A stretch of DNA of 64,000 nucleotides, from contig OX422201.1 of NCBI GenBank assembly GCA_949130485.1, positions 5,943,627 to 6,007,626 of the forward strand, read 5' to 3'. The notes below the pieces were generated by a model. That model did no database searches. It was not told the origin of the DNA and saw only the letters and a list, made by a program, of their open reading frames with translations. Positions 33,914-44,857 of this stretch are shown in pieces. How positions within the stretch are numbered: position 1 is the stretch's first letter; every line of letters begins with the position of its first letter. This DNA comes from Agelas oroides (Eukaryota; Porifera; Demospongiae; Agelasida; Agelasidae). The position numbers and the translations under genes are program-made.

Positions 33914-35078
33914 ATGTCAGCTGAACCTGGGCCTGAAGCCAGTACTGTTGGTAGCAGTGTAGCCAGGGTAGGGGAGGGCTTCCATCTTGTGTCCTCGCTT
34001 AGTGAGCTCAAGAAGAGTGGAAGAAAGAGAGTGGCTGTGGGAGACAGGGTGGTGGTGGTCTTCCATGTTGCAGGCCAGCTCTATGCTCTGGATTACTTCT
34101 GCTACCGTGAGAGAAAACTTAGTAGCATGTCTATATGTTACAAACACCGACACACCTCATGCTCAGTGATCCATGGCATTGGGATGGGTGTGGCCTCTAA
34201 GTCACATGACCGCCTGGCTATATAGTATAATTAGGTTTTCTGTCCTACAGATGCAGGTGGACCACTTGAGCTAGGAGACATTGAGGTACCATGTATACAC
34301 ACTTGTAGTCTCATACCCATACCAGTGGCCTGGGAATGGGGTGCATACATTTCTTGGAATGAGACTCGTTCATGACTATATAAACAACTTTGTAAACGGT
34401 CCTTGATCCTCCTCCTTACAGGACTCACATGGCCGTCTGTGTGTGGTGTGTCCGTGGCACAAGCACACCATCACTCTGGACACGGGGGAGAGTCTCTACA
34501 CTGCCATTGACCCTGCTAACCCAAGGATGAGAAGATACAACTGCTCGAAGGGAGTGAAGCAGGTGTGTGTGTGTAGTGAACTCTCACCTCCACCAGACCA
34601 TACTAAGCCCTATACCTGTTATATAGGAGGGTGTACACTCCTGAGCTGCACTGTCATTTCAATATTTCTAGCCCTGTTTCGAGGAGTGTGTAATTTAGAA
34701 ACGGGAGCAAGAATAGGTGTTCTCTTTCTTCTGCTCTCTTTGTTACTCGATTGAGACATGTGAAGTCTAGCCGGCTTACCTACAACCCTCCTTAGAAGCC
34801 TGGGAACTATGTCAACTCACCATACATTGTTTAGTGTGAGGCCATGTAAATACTTGGGTGTGGTAGCTTAATTATCTCCCCTCCAGAGGGTCCACCATGT
34901 GAAGATGGAGGGAGACCAAGTCTATGTGAAGCTATCAGACACCTCCACCTCTGTAGACTCGGACCATTACTTCCAGGAGGAGTTCAGAGAACTGAGAGAA
35001 AACACGCTCAAAGAACCGCTGCTGCGCCATGCCCCCCTAAGAGTACCGTTGCATTCCAGTAGAACAGGTCTCAAGTGA
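33914..35078 (+). CDS. RFESD: Rieske [2Fe-2S] domain protein (RFESD)
   Basis: Four-exon model: 33914-34106, 34251-34285, 34422-34562, 34887-35078; 561 bp, 186 aa, phases 1, 0, 0. Cluster ligands are the Cys/His of 'CYHAGG' (the His codon is completed across intron 1) and 'CPWHK', giving the full CxH...CxxH set. 'YALDYFCYHAGGPLELGDIE' and 'SKGVKQRVHHVKMEGDQVYV' follow the vertebrate RFESD plan. No signal peptide or membrane helix is seen, so this is a soluble Rieske protein rather than the respiratory-chain subunit. The cellular reaction is unknown even in vertebrates. It lies 303 bp downstream of GCKR on the same strand. Confidence 0.92.
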
Positions 35079-35897
35079 TGTCATTGTGCAGACACCATTT
35101 TTATTATTTATTTTGAAGGGTGAGAGGGGACAACAAATCTGTCTGTACAATACTGATCTTGATCAAAGATAATTATTTTGTCATCTTTTGTTAGTACGTA
35201 TTTTATTATTTATTTTGAAGGGTGAGAGTACATGACTGTCTGTCTGTACAATACTGATCTTGACCAAAGTCTGGGAAAGATTGTACCGTTTTCTGTTCAT
35301 ATACACCGCTATACTTGTAAGTGGTTATGAAACAAGTGCAAACCAGTGTAACGCAAAGTGATCAACAGGAGAAATGAGACAAAACAGAGTGTTGTACAAC
35401 ATAACAAACAAGTGACAGGGTTAATAAAAAGGTTTTATACTGATCAAATCAGTTTAACAAGTTGATTTCCAAACTGCATGAAGGGCTACATTTCACCAAT
35501 TTCAAACTAGTCCCATTCTCAGAATGGACTGGGAATGGGACAAGAGCAGTGTACACATTTACATGACGTAGCAAGACGTATACAAAGTGACAACATGTAT
35601 AAATGAGTGAAGAATCCTAATTTGCACGTATTCATCACGTTTTCGACTTCCATTTCCGTCGTTTCTATATGAACAAGAAGAAGAGAGAGAAAATAGATGT
35701 CTATGAGTACATATCATGTGACACAGTGCTAAGAGATGCCTATGGTTATAATGGATTTATGAGTACGTATCATGTGACAGTGCTCTGTGGAGACCCATGC
35801 ACACTGCCAAGTTTGAATCAACTTGAAATGTGATTAGTCGACGAGTATTTCCAAACAATCTTGATTGGACTCCATTAGTCCCTCAGTACGAGTGTTT

Positions 35898-36336
35898 TAG
35901 CCTCGTTCCCAGGCCCGCACCCAGCTTCCCGTCACTTGCAGTATGGTTAAGCGGGAGAGGGCCTGGTACATTTTCTCACGTGAGTGACATTACGTACAGG
36001 GCAAATTATGTGAACGTGGGCATCACGTAAACCACAAACAACTTCGCCCGCACGCACGCACTAGAGCGCGACTATTCCGAGTCGAAAGATGGCAGTGCAC
36101 GAAGGTGATTTTATGTCGCTCTTCACGAGACAGTCGGGAGGACAGAGAGTTTTACCAAGGCAAAACAGTGACGACACACAGCAACATTTTAGTCGTGCTC
36201 GCCCATGTTCAATTAAAGTCTTTCTACCGTCTTTCTACCCTTGACATCACTCATGTGAGAAAATGTACCAGGCCCTCTCCCGCTTAACCGTACTGCAAGC
36301 GACGGGAAGCTGGGCGCGGGCCTGGGAACGAGGCTA
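35898..36336. mobile_element. TAGCCTCG foldback-family element, 439 bp
   Basis: The ~90-bp arms begin TAGCCTCGTTCCCAGGCCCG and extend to ATTTTCTCACGTGAGTGACAT, with inverse at 36243-36336. The flanks CGAGTGTTT and TGGGTGTTT match at 7 of 9. The 250-bp interior is unique and CpG-rich, as if host sequence had been captured. Confidence 0.75.
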
Positions 36337-36629
36337 TGGGTGTTTCCCATGGCACAAGATACTGCTGGAGAAGTCTTATGACTTCTTCTAGCTGTGACCA
36401 GCTGACCAACCCTAGATGACATAGTGGTCTTGGGGTTTGCGATAAATGGCTGAGACAGTTTTTATTGTACAACCCAACTACAGGTTTCCACTATCATGAT
36501 AATTTGATAGTGTTGCCATGGATACACATCCCTAAATGATGCCAGGTAGATCAACAACATAATGAACATCAGTTGAAGGTACACCATCCATCACTATACG
36601 GTGCCCACTGCCATAGTAACAGGATATGG

Positions 36630-36894
36630 GTATGCACAAGAGCGCATAAGAATGGGCAGCTAGAGTAAGAGCGTGTAACTCCGTAAAAGTTGAAACAGGT
36701 CGAAATTTACCGCCAGTACTAAAAATATAGTAACATGTACTGCGCATGCTGCATAGACATAAGCCATTGTTTGCTAAGCACGTGACCGGGTGTTCTATTT
36801 TTAGTACGGTTCAATAATTTTGACCCGACTACGGGCTTCTATTGGAGTTACACACTCTTACTCTAGCTGCCTGTTCTTATGTGCTCTTGGTATG
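36630..36894. mobile_element. TIR element, another family (~265 bp)
   Basis: Arms 36630-36681 and 36844-36894 pair over ~50 bp (AAGAGCGCATAAGAATGGGC, AGCTAGAGTAAGAGCGTGTA). Weaker inner pairing lies around AGTACTAAAAATA. No ORF with support. Confidence 0.65.
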
Positions 36895-38299
36895 CAATTG
36901 TTCCCATAACACTAGTAGCTAATTAATTAATTAAACCACTCCAGGTTCTGGGCCCTTCAATTATAGGCCCTTCAATTATAGACCATTAACCCACAGGTGC
37001 TGGGTGTGTATAATATACTGTCTACATGAAACCATGCAAACAGCTGCTCTAATGTGCAAGATCCTATACTCACAGTGTTGGCACGGCAACAGTCTATTTG
37101 ATCATAACATAAACAGAATTAGTGATTATTAGCTGAAAGGTACATTAATGGTAGACACATGTATGTGTTTACATTTTGTCTTCATTAAAGTAGTGTGTAA
37201 GCAATATAATAATGTAATTATCTCAGAAACCACCAGGTACTAACCACTGATTAACCCATTGGTGTTATTTGCCCCATCTGGGCCACATGTCAACTACAGC
37301 TATGTTGTACGGGGGGGGGGGGGGGTAGGACAAGCTCACATGCACTCAGCAATCTGATGGTGTAATGCTCAGTGAAATTGTCTGATTCCGTGTGCTACAG
37401 CCCTTATTGAGTGCTTTTTGTGCAGTTTTCAAGAGTGCCCGTTGTGTTGCTAAAACTAAAACATATGCACTTTGGTTTGCTGCTGCAATTGGTAACATGC
37501 AGTTTTCTCGGCATGGAAGGTGGGCTCACCCATATCCAGGGATTTCTCTGACTTTCCGACAATGTAGAAATGTTCTACCCTAATAACAAAAGTGTTCCAA
37601 GCATTGATCCTCATTGGTCCCCTGGCAAACTTGGATGCTATGAGCACTTCTTGTTTAATCTCTGTAAATCCCTGTGAACTTGCCGCATACCTAATAATGG
37701 AATATAATTTTTTCTTAGAGCTTGTCCTACCCCCCTGATGTAGTACTAGATTCTTTTTTGGAATGCTGTAGCAAGAAACCTAGTGCATGGAGTAAGCGTT
37801 CTACTGGACACCTCTAGTTGGAGATGACCTCGCCGGGCATTTAGCATCTAACTGGTAAGTTGTCCAGCTGGTAATCTAGTCATAACAGCTGCCATTTTCG
37901 AAAATCCTTGTTGATTGTGAAGAGCTTCTAATGGACTTGTTAGACTATGCTACTGCCTCCTGTTGGCAGGGAACCAAACTATGGTCACAACTGCTCACCA
38001 CCACGAGCGTGACACTGGATCACATGTTTAACACCTGACCACACGTTTGACTCCATAGTGGTACCAAATATGGGAACGTATGTGGAACCAAATATGGACG
38101 TACATGGAATGGTTAGTCTTAATTCCCTGGTTTGAGTTTTTGATTGTTTGCGGTATGCAAAAATGGAGAGGGAAGGCCTGGGAGATCGTGTCATGTGAAC
38201 AACATCAATGTCTATCTAGGTAGACAGAGGGGAGGAAGGATCTAAATGATCTTGAGGCCTTGTATCTATTCCAGTGCTGAAGTCCCAAATCTTCGTGAA

Positions 38300-41200
38300 G
38301 CTGAAACTCACTCCTCCTTCAGGATGAAGAACATGTGCATTCTTTTGTTATTCAGATCTCCTAGGTATACTGTAAGCAATCAAAAACTGGCGAAGGTCTA
38401 GGAATGGGGCTACAGAATGGTTCTACTGTATGTTATCATAGCTACTGCACACAATCAACATGATGCAACAGCTAGTGGTTCTGGCCTTTATGGGAAGAGG
38501 GATATTGCTCATATTCAGTTTCACCAAATGTGACCTTTGTAACATCTAAATTTCCTGGGGGGTATGTCCCCAGACTCCCCTACATGGCTGAACCAGCTGG
38601 GTACTCTTCCCAACTTCCCTCTGTCTGTCAAGCAATTTCCCTGTTAACTAAAATACCCTGTACAAGATGACAGCTGAAAGGGTCATTACAATGTGTGTAT
38701 ATACACCCTCAAATTTCAAGATGACAGCTGAAAGGGTCATTACAATGTGTGTATATACACCCTCAAATTTCAAGATGACAGCTGAAAGGGTCATTACAAT
38801 GTGTGTATATACACCCTCAAATTTCAAGATGACAGCTGAAAGGGTCATTACAATGTGTGTATATCCTCAAATTACAAGCTTACAGTTATGCTAGATCTTA
38901 GATTAAGGGATCAGAAGTGAGTGTGAATCTTCCTAGCAATTTTTCTATCTATAGTTACTCCACCCTCCCCCCCCCCCCTACCTAATTAATTACTCCCTCT
39001 CTGACCCTTCCTCCCTCCCTTCCTTACCTCTGCTTTCAACTCTACTCTATCATAGTACAGAGTAGGAGGAGAAATGTACTCAGTGGGGTCCATTTCAATG
39101 TACACATCTTCTGGTTGGTCCTCCTCCTCCTCATCCTCCTCCTCTGTGGGTGGGAGGCCAGTGGTGGCTGGGTGCATCTCAACATACGACTCTTCACATT
39201 GGTCTGTGAGCATGAGTGACAGGTAGAGGAGGGAGGGAGGAAGAGGGAAGGGAGGGGGAAATAAGGGGTGGGAAGAGAAGGCAAAGGAGAGAGAAGGGGT
39301 GGGAAAAGAAGGGCAAGGGAGAGAAGGGGTGGGAAGAGAAGGGCAAGGGGAGAGAAGGGGTGGGAGAGAGAAGGGGTGGGAAGAGAAGGGCAAGGGAGAG
39401 AGAAGGGGTGGGAGAGAGAAGGGGTGGGAGAGAGAAGGGGTGGGGGAGAGAAGGGGTGGGGGAGAGAAGGGGTGGGGGAGAGAAGGGGTGGGGGAGAGAA
39501 GGGGTGGGGGAGAGGGAGAGAGAAGGTATGGGAATTAAGGGGAGGGAAGTGGGTGGGGTGATATTATGCATATATGGTAACCAGAAGAGTGATACAGTTG
39601 CTATGGAATGCATATCATCTAATAACCTAATATACACAATGTTGCGTGGAGGCTCAAGTGTTCATAAGTGGGACTGCTGTAACAAGACAGGAACAATGTC
39701 CGCCCACATGAGACAAGCCAGTATCCTATCAGGTTACCACAGCACACTACAGCCATTGTAACAGCTGTATATGTAGTCAGTGACCCCTTCAAGGCCATAT
39801 CATAGCATGCCTAGCAGATCGTGTTACGTACTTCAAGGCAAGAGTTCAAAGTCACTGAAAGGTACTACACCAATGTAAACAACCGGAGATGAATGCACTT
39901 GGGGGACTATCAAGGGCCATCATAGTATTGTCAGCACTTCCCTTAGCCCTACTCTACTTCTGAATAAGCACAAGTGCATTAGCCATGTTAGCCTTTGATA
40001 AATGGGGTTAGAACCATTTCCTATAGCCACGTAATGTTCAAACTGAGGTGTCATACAATTGCAATATGTCTGTTACATATACACTTGGGAAATTAATATT
40101 ACACAATGTACAACCCTTGTTACCCTGGTAACCTGGCTAAAAATAAAGCTTATCATAAGAGTTCAATTTTCAGTATCATATGATAATAACTAGATGAATG
40201 CAGGGCATTGTGGGGCGAGCCTGAGCAAGCAGTATGCCAAGGACTACAATTGCGCATGCGCAGTTCGTACACACGCGCGCGTACCCTTTCGCACTTGTCG
40301 AGGTGTCGAAGTTGGCGTGGTGTTTAGTAAGAAGTAAAGTTGCTGTTTGCTTACTGTGCCTCATCCAAGTGTAGAAATGACAAAGGCAGCGTTGTACATT
40401 ATTCACACAGGAATGACCTCGTAATTGAAAGTCTTCAATTCTTGGCCAACCCACATCTAGTTTTCTGCCTAGGGGTGAGAAACAATGAATTGGTTTGGAA
40501 GAGGCTAACATGCAATTTTTTGTGTACACAATCACCGTTATGGTTTATCAATTTTTGTTGTAAACAACATGACATTACACTAATAATGATATAAAAGTGA
40601 TGACATAATATTTCCTGTTTGCATGAGAGCTTACATTGGAGTTTCTATCGACCAAATGAGCTTCAAATGGTAGTTTTTTACACATTGCCAGTGAGTTAGT
40701 GGATGTTGGTTGGTTCAGTTTTTCCATTAGGGCTGTGTCATTGCTATCTCAACACCATTGTTGGTAGCCACAAAAGTTTTCCATTTTTTCTATGACATTT
40801 TCTCTGAGAGTTTCTACTCCAGGTTGCTGAACGTCGTGCTGGCTAGAAGAGTCTATATTTTGCATCATCATTGTCTCTGGCAGATTGTGTAGTGGAGACA
40901 ATTGTGGCAAATGCTTCCCATTCTTGCTTACCTGGGTAGCCTCGTTCCCAGGCTCTCCCCACTAAGAAGGGCCCTCCCCCCTCTTAGTTGGGAGAGCCTG
41001 GGAACGAGGCTACACCTGGGTACAGTTCACTGAAATCACACAGCTATTGCTTGAATTCTTTGTTGTTAAAGATCACCTGACGGATGGTGTCCTTTTCCTC
41101 CTTGACGTCGGCTTCTTCTCTTGCGGTCACGGAAGCCATGTACGCTAATGCGCTATTGGAAGCCCTACATACTTCATGCGACCAAGCGCGGCGCGCGGGT

Positions 41201-44200
41201 GATTCTCTTGCGGTCACGGAAGCCATGTACGCGAATGCGAAGCCCTACATACTTCGTGCGACCAAGCGCGGCGCGCGGGTGACGGTCGTACGATAATGAT
41301 AATAATAATAATAATAATGATAATACATATATGAAATCTCCCAGCTGTACCGTCTATGTGGGGCTCGCTCAGGCTCGCCCCAATAATAGTATGTCTGGTG
41401 AAAATTAACATCAAGCCCTAGGGCATGTATGCCAACCCTTGTTGCCTTGGTAACCTTGGATAATGGTTCCACTGTTTGAACTACCATCTCAGAGTTGAGA
41501 CTTCAGCAGCGGTAGTTCACAAGCAATTAGTGGAGGAGGTGAGTCACAACATGCTGCCAACAGCAGTGAAATGTGCAAGAACAGCACCAGAGATGCCATA
41601 ATAGGTTTGATTGAGGGCATGTCTTTTACGTACTTATTTACAGGTATATATAACTATCAAAGAGTCAGTTCTCTAAGTAGGGATGGTGCCGACACACACA
41701 ACATTTAAGCAAAAGCCATAAACTTGTTTACTATAAACTCCAGCCTTCCTATTTGAGTGCTTTGTAGAGAGATCTAGCAGTATCGCACATGGTTCACCTT
41801 TTGCTAGTTCCTCAGCTGTCAAATGAGTGATGCCTGCACTTGTATTCTGCTGCTCCCACGCACTCACTGGATTAATGTCCACGTAGTCATCCACACCTCC
41901 GATGTCTGGCTCTCCAGGTACAACATACACATCTTCAGTTGTCCCCTCCTCACCATCAAATGTTGCATCTCTTGATGCATTTACTTTTGTACCAATAGTT
42001 CTAGCTAGTTGGCTCTTTGGTGGGATGGGAGGAGGTGGGGCAACTCTTCTTGGTCTCCTACGCATGGAGTCACTTTCGCTTCCTTTGGGAGGAATTTCTG
42101 GTGGTGTACCCTCTGATTTCAATTTATCAACGACTGGCGTGTGTTTAGCTCTTCTTAAACTGTTTTTGTGTCGAGGTAGGGGGAGGGGAGCGTTCACATC
42201 AACCGGTTCATAGATACTATCATCCAGCTGCTGTGAATGGGAATCAGTACTACTAAACAAACTGGCAGGTGAGGTTTCATTCGGGAGCGTTGGACAGGTA
42301 GCATAGGGGTTGCTAGACCGGGGAGACTCAAAGGTGGAAGAATCAGTTGCACTTCTGTCCAACGGGTTCAGGGGAGGTTGAGTTTCGTTATTCTCTAAAA
42401 GGTCCACGTCTTCATAGTTGTGTGGTTCTTGACGACGCAATGCTGTAGGGGAGTAGTTTCTTACATGGGAGAGAGGAGAGGAGGAAATGGTAGCACATCT
42501 ATCTCTGTGATCTATGACTCTTTTTAGGACAACTGGGCTAGGTGGAGGAGGACGGGGAGGCCTTGGCTTACTCTGGGGCGACCTTGAAACTGTAACTGGT
42601 GTTGTGTCAGGTGCAGCAGCTGCACGTTCTCTTGGTTCAGTGAGGGTACCAGGTAGGGATGGACCCTCAGGGACCGAAGTAGATCTCCTGAGTGGTTTGG
42701 GATTTGCTCTCCTTGGTTGATCACTCGTCTCTTCTTCATGTGCAGAGCTGGATGGTGGCAAAAGCAATGTTTTGCGCCTTGGAGCAGGGATGGGGCGATT
42801 GGTGGGTGGGGAGGATGTGTGTGTATCTGGGGGTTGTGCTTTATCTAGTGTTGGTAAGGACAAATTAGGAGCCTTCCGAGGGGGTGACCCTATGTGTTCG
42901 CATATGTGTGGGTGTGGATGTGTGTGGGTGTGCATGTGTGTGCATGTGTGCACAGTATGGTAAGAGGGTAGCAGTAAATACGTTAAAAAAGGTAAAAATT
43001 GGTACTGGAATTTGGCATAGGTTGAAGTGCCCATCTGCTCCTCAAGTCACACACTTTATTAGATCACTTCACACATGCATCCACTTCAGTAGCAAGTGAC
43101 AATGAGTGGAAATATGCTCTAATCAGAAAATATTTCTCACCGGCCTTATGTCTGGGGGCAGGAGTGGGCTTCTTCTGGTCAAAAGAACTCATGGTGTTTG
43201 ACCGCATGGGTTGTCTAGGGTTCCTTCTTGGGACGGGCGGCTGCTGCTGGTCTGACATTTGACAAGGATTGTCTGGAATGAAGCAGAGCATGTTCTAACA
43301 ACACAAAATAGCATGGTTCTCAGAAGTTTTCAAATCACAGTCAGCCATTACATCATTGACACAGTGCTACATTTGCACATGTACACATAAGTGTGAAGAA
43401 CAGCTCTAATTGTTGTTAGATGTTGTCCCCCCCACCACCACCACCACCACCAGCTTATGCAAAGCATTTAACCCCCTGGACAATAAACAGTAGGACACCT
43501 GGATTTAATAATCAGCCCTGGACAAGGCATGTATTGCAGTATGAATCCCTTGGACAAAACGTATCAAGCCCCTGGACATCCAGTGTAGTAGAGCACTACC
43601 CCCTTGACAAATAAGATCTGAGACCTCCCTCCCCAAACTGGTCATCTGAGGGGGGTGTACAGAAATAGCCCATTAGAAGGTGTTCCCACAAAATAATTCT
43701 ATGACTAGAGGAGACCAGCTTTGTAGCAGGAAGAAAGGCATCTTAAACAGTGCACACGGTTAGCTACTCCAAAATCAACCCACTTATATAGAATGTGGGA
43801 GAACATCAGTGGTACAATTTGTTGCTGTTGGCACTCTGTCTTAAGGAGGCATAAACACACCTGACCAGACGCAACAAATTATGGTACTCCCTAAAGCCAT
43901 AATTCTGCTTGCGTATCTGTAAACACACTTACTGCTTGCCACTCCAGGCTGCAGATCCACTACCAAATACGCTAGGTCCCTCCGCCTTCTGACGTTCAAT
44001 ACGCTATGGCTTCGGGCAACCTTTCTCCCAGCGTCTGTCTCGATTGGCTTGTGCTGCGGAGGGAGAAATTTGGGCGGCGGGATGTGACGGACGGGTACCT
44101 GGCTCGACACGCAGAGTTGTTGCAGAAATTTAGGCGGAGGAATGTGACGGACAGGTATTTGGCTTGACACGCAGACTTTTTCGGTGTCAATATCACTCTT

Positions 44201-44437
44201 CTTGGTACTGATTGGAGTTAGGTACGGCTGTGGCACAGCAAGGGGACTGTCAATCACCGGTCGATTGCGCGCTTGGCGCCAGCTCGATGGAGATACGGGC
44301 ACTGAACTCGTTCCGCGTAATTTAGGTTTGGGCCCTTTCTTCCGGGTGGAGAATTCCATTTGTTGTTGTTGTTGGTCACGCATTGCGCTCGAATGATTAT
44401 CAAATATCACCATGAATCTTGGTTCAACAAAATTCAT
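38300..44437 (-). CDS. Proline-rich docking/adaptor protein with tyrosine motifs
   Basis: Exons: 44437-43933, 43272-43141, 42889-41732, 39203-39028; phases 1, 1, 1, 0 agree. The 3' exon is unresolved: an acceptor near 38318 would give a short 'EE-stop' end. The ATG at 44437 opens 'MNFVEPRFMVIFD'. About 657 aa recovered, no folded domain. It is rich in SH3 ligands (QPPVPRR, PTPAPRHK, PIPAPRR, PPPIPPK) and phosphotyrosine-type sites: YVEM and YIEM (YxxM, PI3K p85 SH2 type), YEDV, YEPV, YVDI, YVVP. Exon 1 has an internal duplication (CVSSQ[I/V]PVRHIPPPKF twice). Content resembles GAB/DOK/IRS-type docking proteins, but no PH or PTB domain is seen, so family membership is open. A role in tyrosine-kinase signalling is inferred from motifs alone. 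Confidence 0.65.
38663..38874. repeat. 54-bp tandem repeat (4 units)
   Basis: Units contain AAGATGACAGCTGAAAGGGT and TACAATGTGTGTATATACAC. 54 is a multiple of 3, so both strands show open frames with an 18-aa repeat; this is a by-product, not a gene. Confidence 0.92.
39215..39545 (-). repeat. Purine/pyrimidine-asymmetric repeat upstream of a splice acceptor
   Basis: On + it is (GGGAGAGAAGGGGTG)n-like with almost no pyrimidines. On the sense (-) strand it is a ~300-nt polypyrimidine run that ends about 10 nt from the acceptor of the 39203 exon. G-quadruplex and triplex potential. It also creates spurious long + strand ORFs. Confidence 0.85.
40937..41012. mobile_element. TAGCCTCG foldback-family element, 76 bp
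   Basis: The palindrome TAGCCTCGTTCCCAGGCTCT...inverse has a short interior (AAGGGCCC). Flanks TTACCTGGG and ACACCTGGG match at 7 of 9. It lies in the adaptor gene's third intron. Confidence 0.8.
41044..41300 (-). repeat. CpG-rich ~75-bp direct duplication with start-codon-like frame
   Basis: Two copies share CTTGCGGTCACGGAAGCCAT and CGACCAAGCGCGGCGCGCGG. On the minus strand both begin ATG-GCT-TCC-GTG-ACC-GCA; the inner copy reads MASVTAREEADVKEEKDTIR and then Q at a possible donor. It could be a first exon or promoter of an unseen transcript. No partner exon found. Confidence 0.4.
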
Positions 44438-44857
44438 GTCGCCGAAGTGAACTAAAGTATAGTACCCGCACTATGTGGGCGGGGCTGGCCGCAGTGACGT
44501 TTCGGAGCGGAATGCAGGATGTCCTCGGTAATAATGAGCGCGCGAGCTTGTCACCTATTCCATGTAGCTCGGGACTGATGAACAGCTCCTAATGTGGTCA
44601 CAGCCATTGAGTACTCATGTGATCTTGTTTTAACATCTACTAGTTAAGCCCAGTACAGCTGGCGAAGGGAACTGAGGAGGACATGCAGCTAAACATGGCG
44701 TTGAGGTTCAGCAATCACACCAAACACTAGCTTTGCCAACGAGCACACAAACAGGGTTACACTCAGACCCACTTCACCAGGCCAAACCAAAATGAATATG
44801 CAGCTGCAATTTATGTTCTAATAACGCACAGTCTTCATATTTGTACAGCCTGCAGCA
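44438..44857. other. Intergenic gap
   Basis: Between the adaptor start and the end of the fusion gene, both on the minus strand. The adaptor-proximal part is CpG-containing (GGGCGGGGCTGGCCGCAGTG), as expected for its promoter. Nothing else seen. Confidence 0.5.

Larger units (their letters stand above)
35079..38300. other. Gene-free interval with repeats
   Basis: Apart from the two foldback elements listed, it holds a direct repeat near 35110-35270 (ATTTATTTTGAAGGGTGAGA), a G-run at 37311-37325 and AT-rich unique sequence. A ~50-aa frame within the 35898 element (36090-36243, MAVHEGDFMSLF...) is CpG-rich but unsupported. I see no spliced gene. Confidence 0.5.

Noticed and set aside
37392..38194. 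ORFs of 60-70 aa
   Set aside because: No splice-phase partners, no domain, and composition like the surrounding non-coding DNA.
38648..38894. Repetitive ORFs on both strands with an 18-aa period
   Set aside because: The 54-bp tandem repeat is a multiple of three, so open frames are expected; no start context or splice partner.
39216..39761. Long + strand Gly/Glu/Arg-rich ORFs
   Set aside because: They are translations of the purine-rich tandem repeat and overlap the intron of the minus-strand adaptor gene; all frames are open because the repeat lacks stops.
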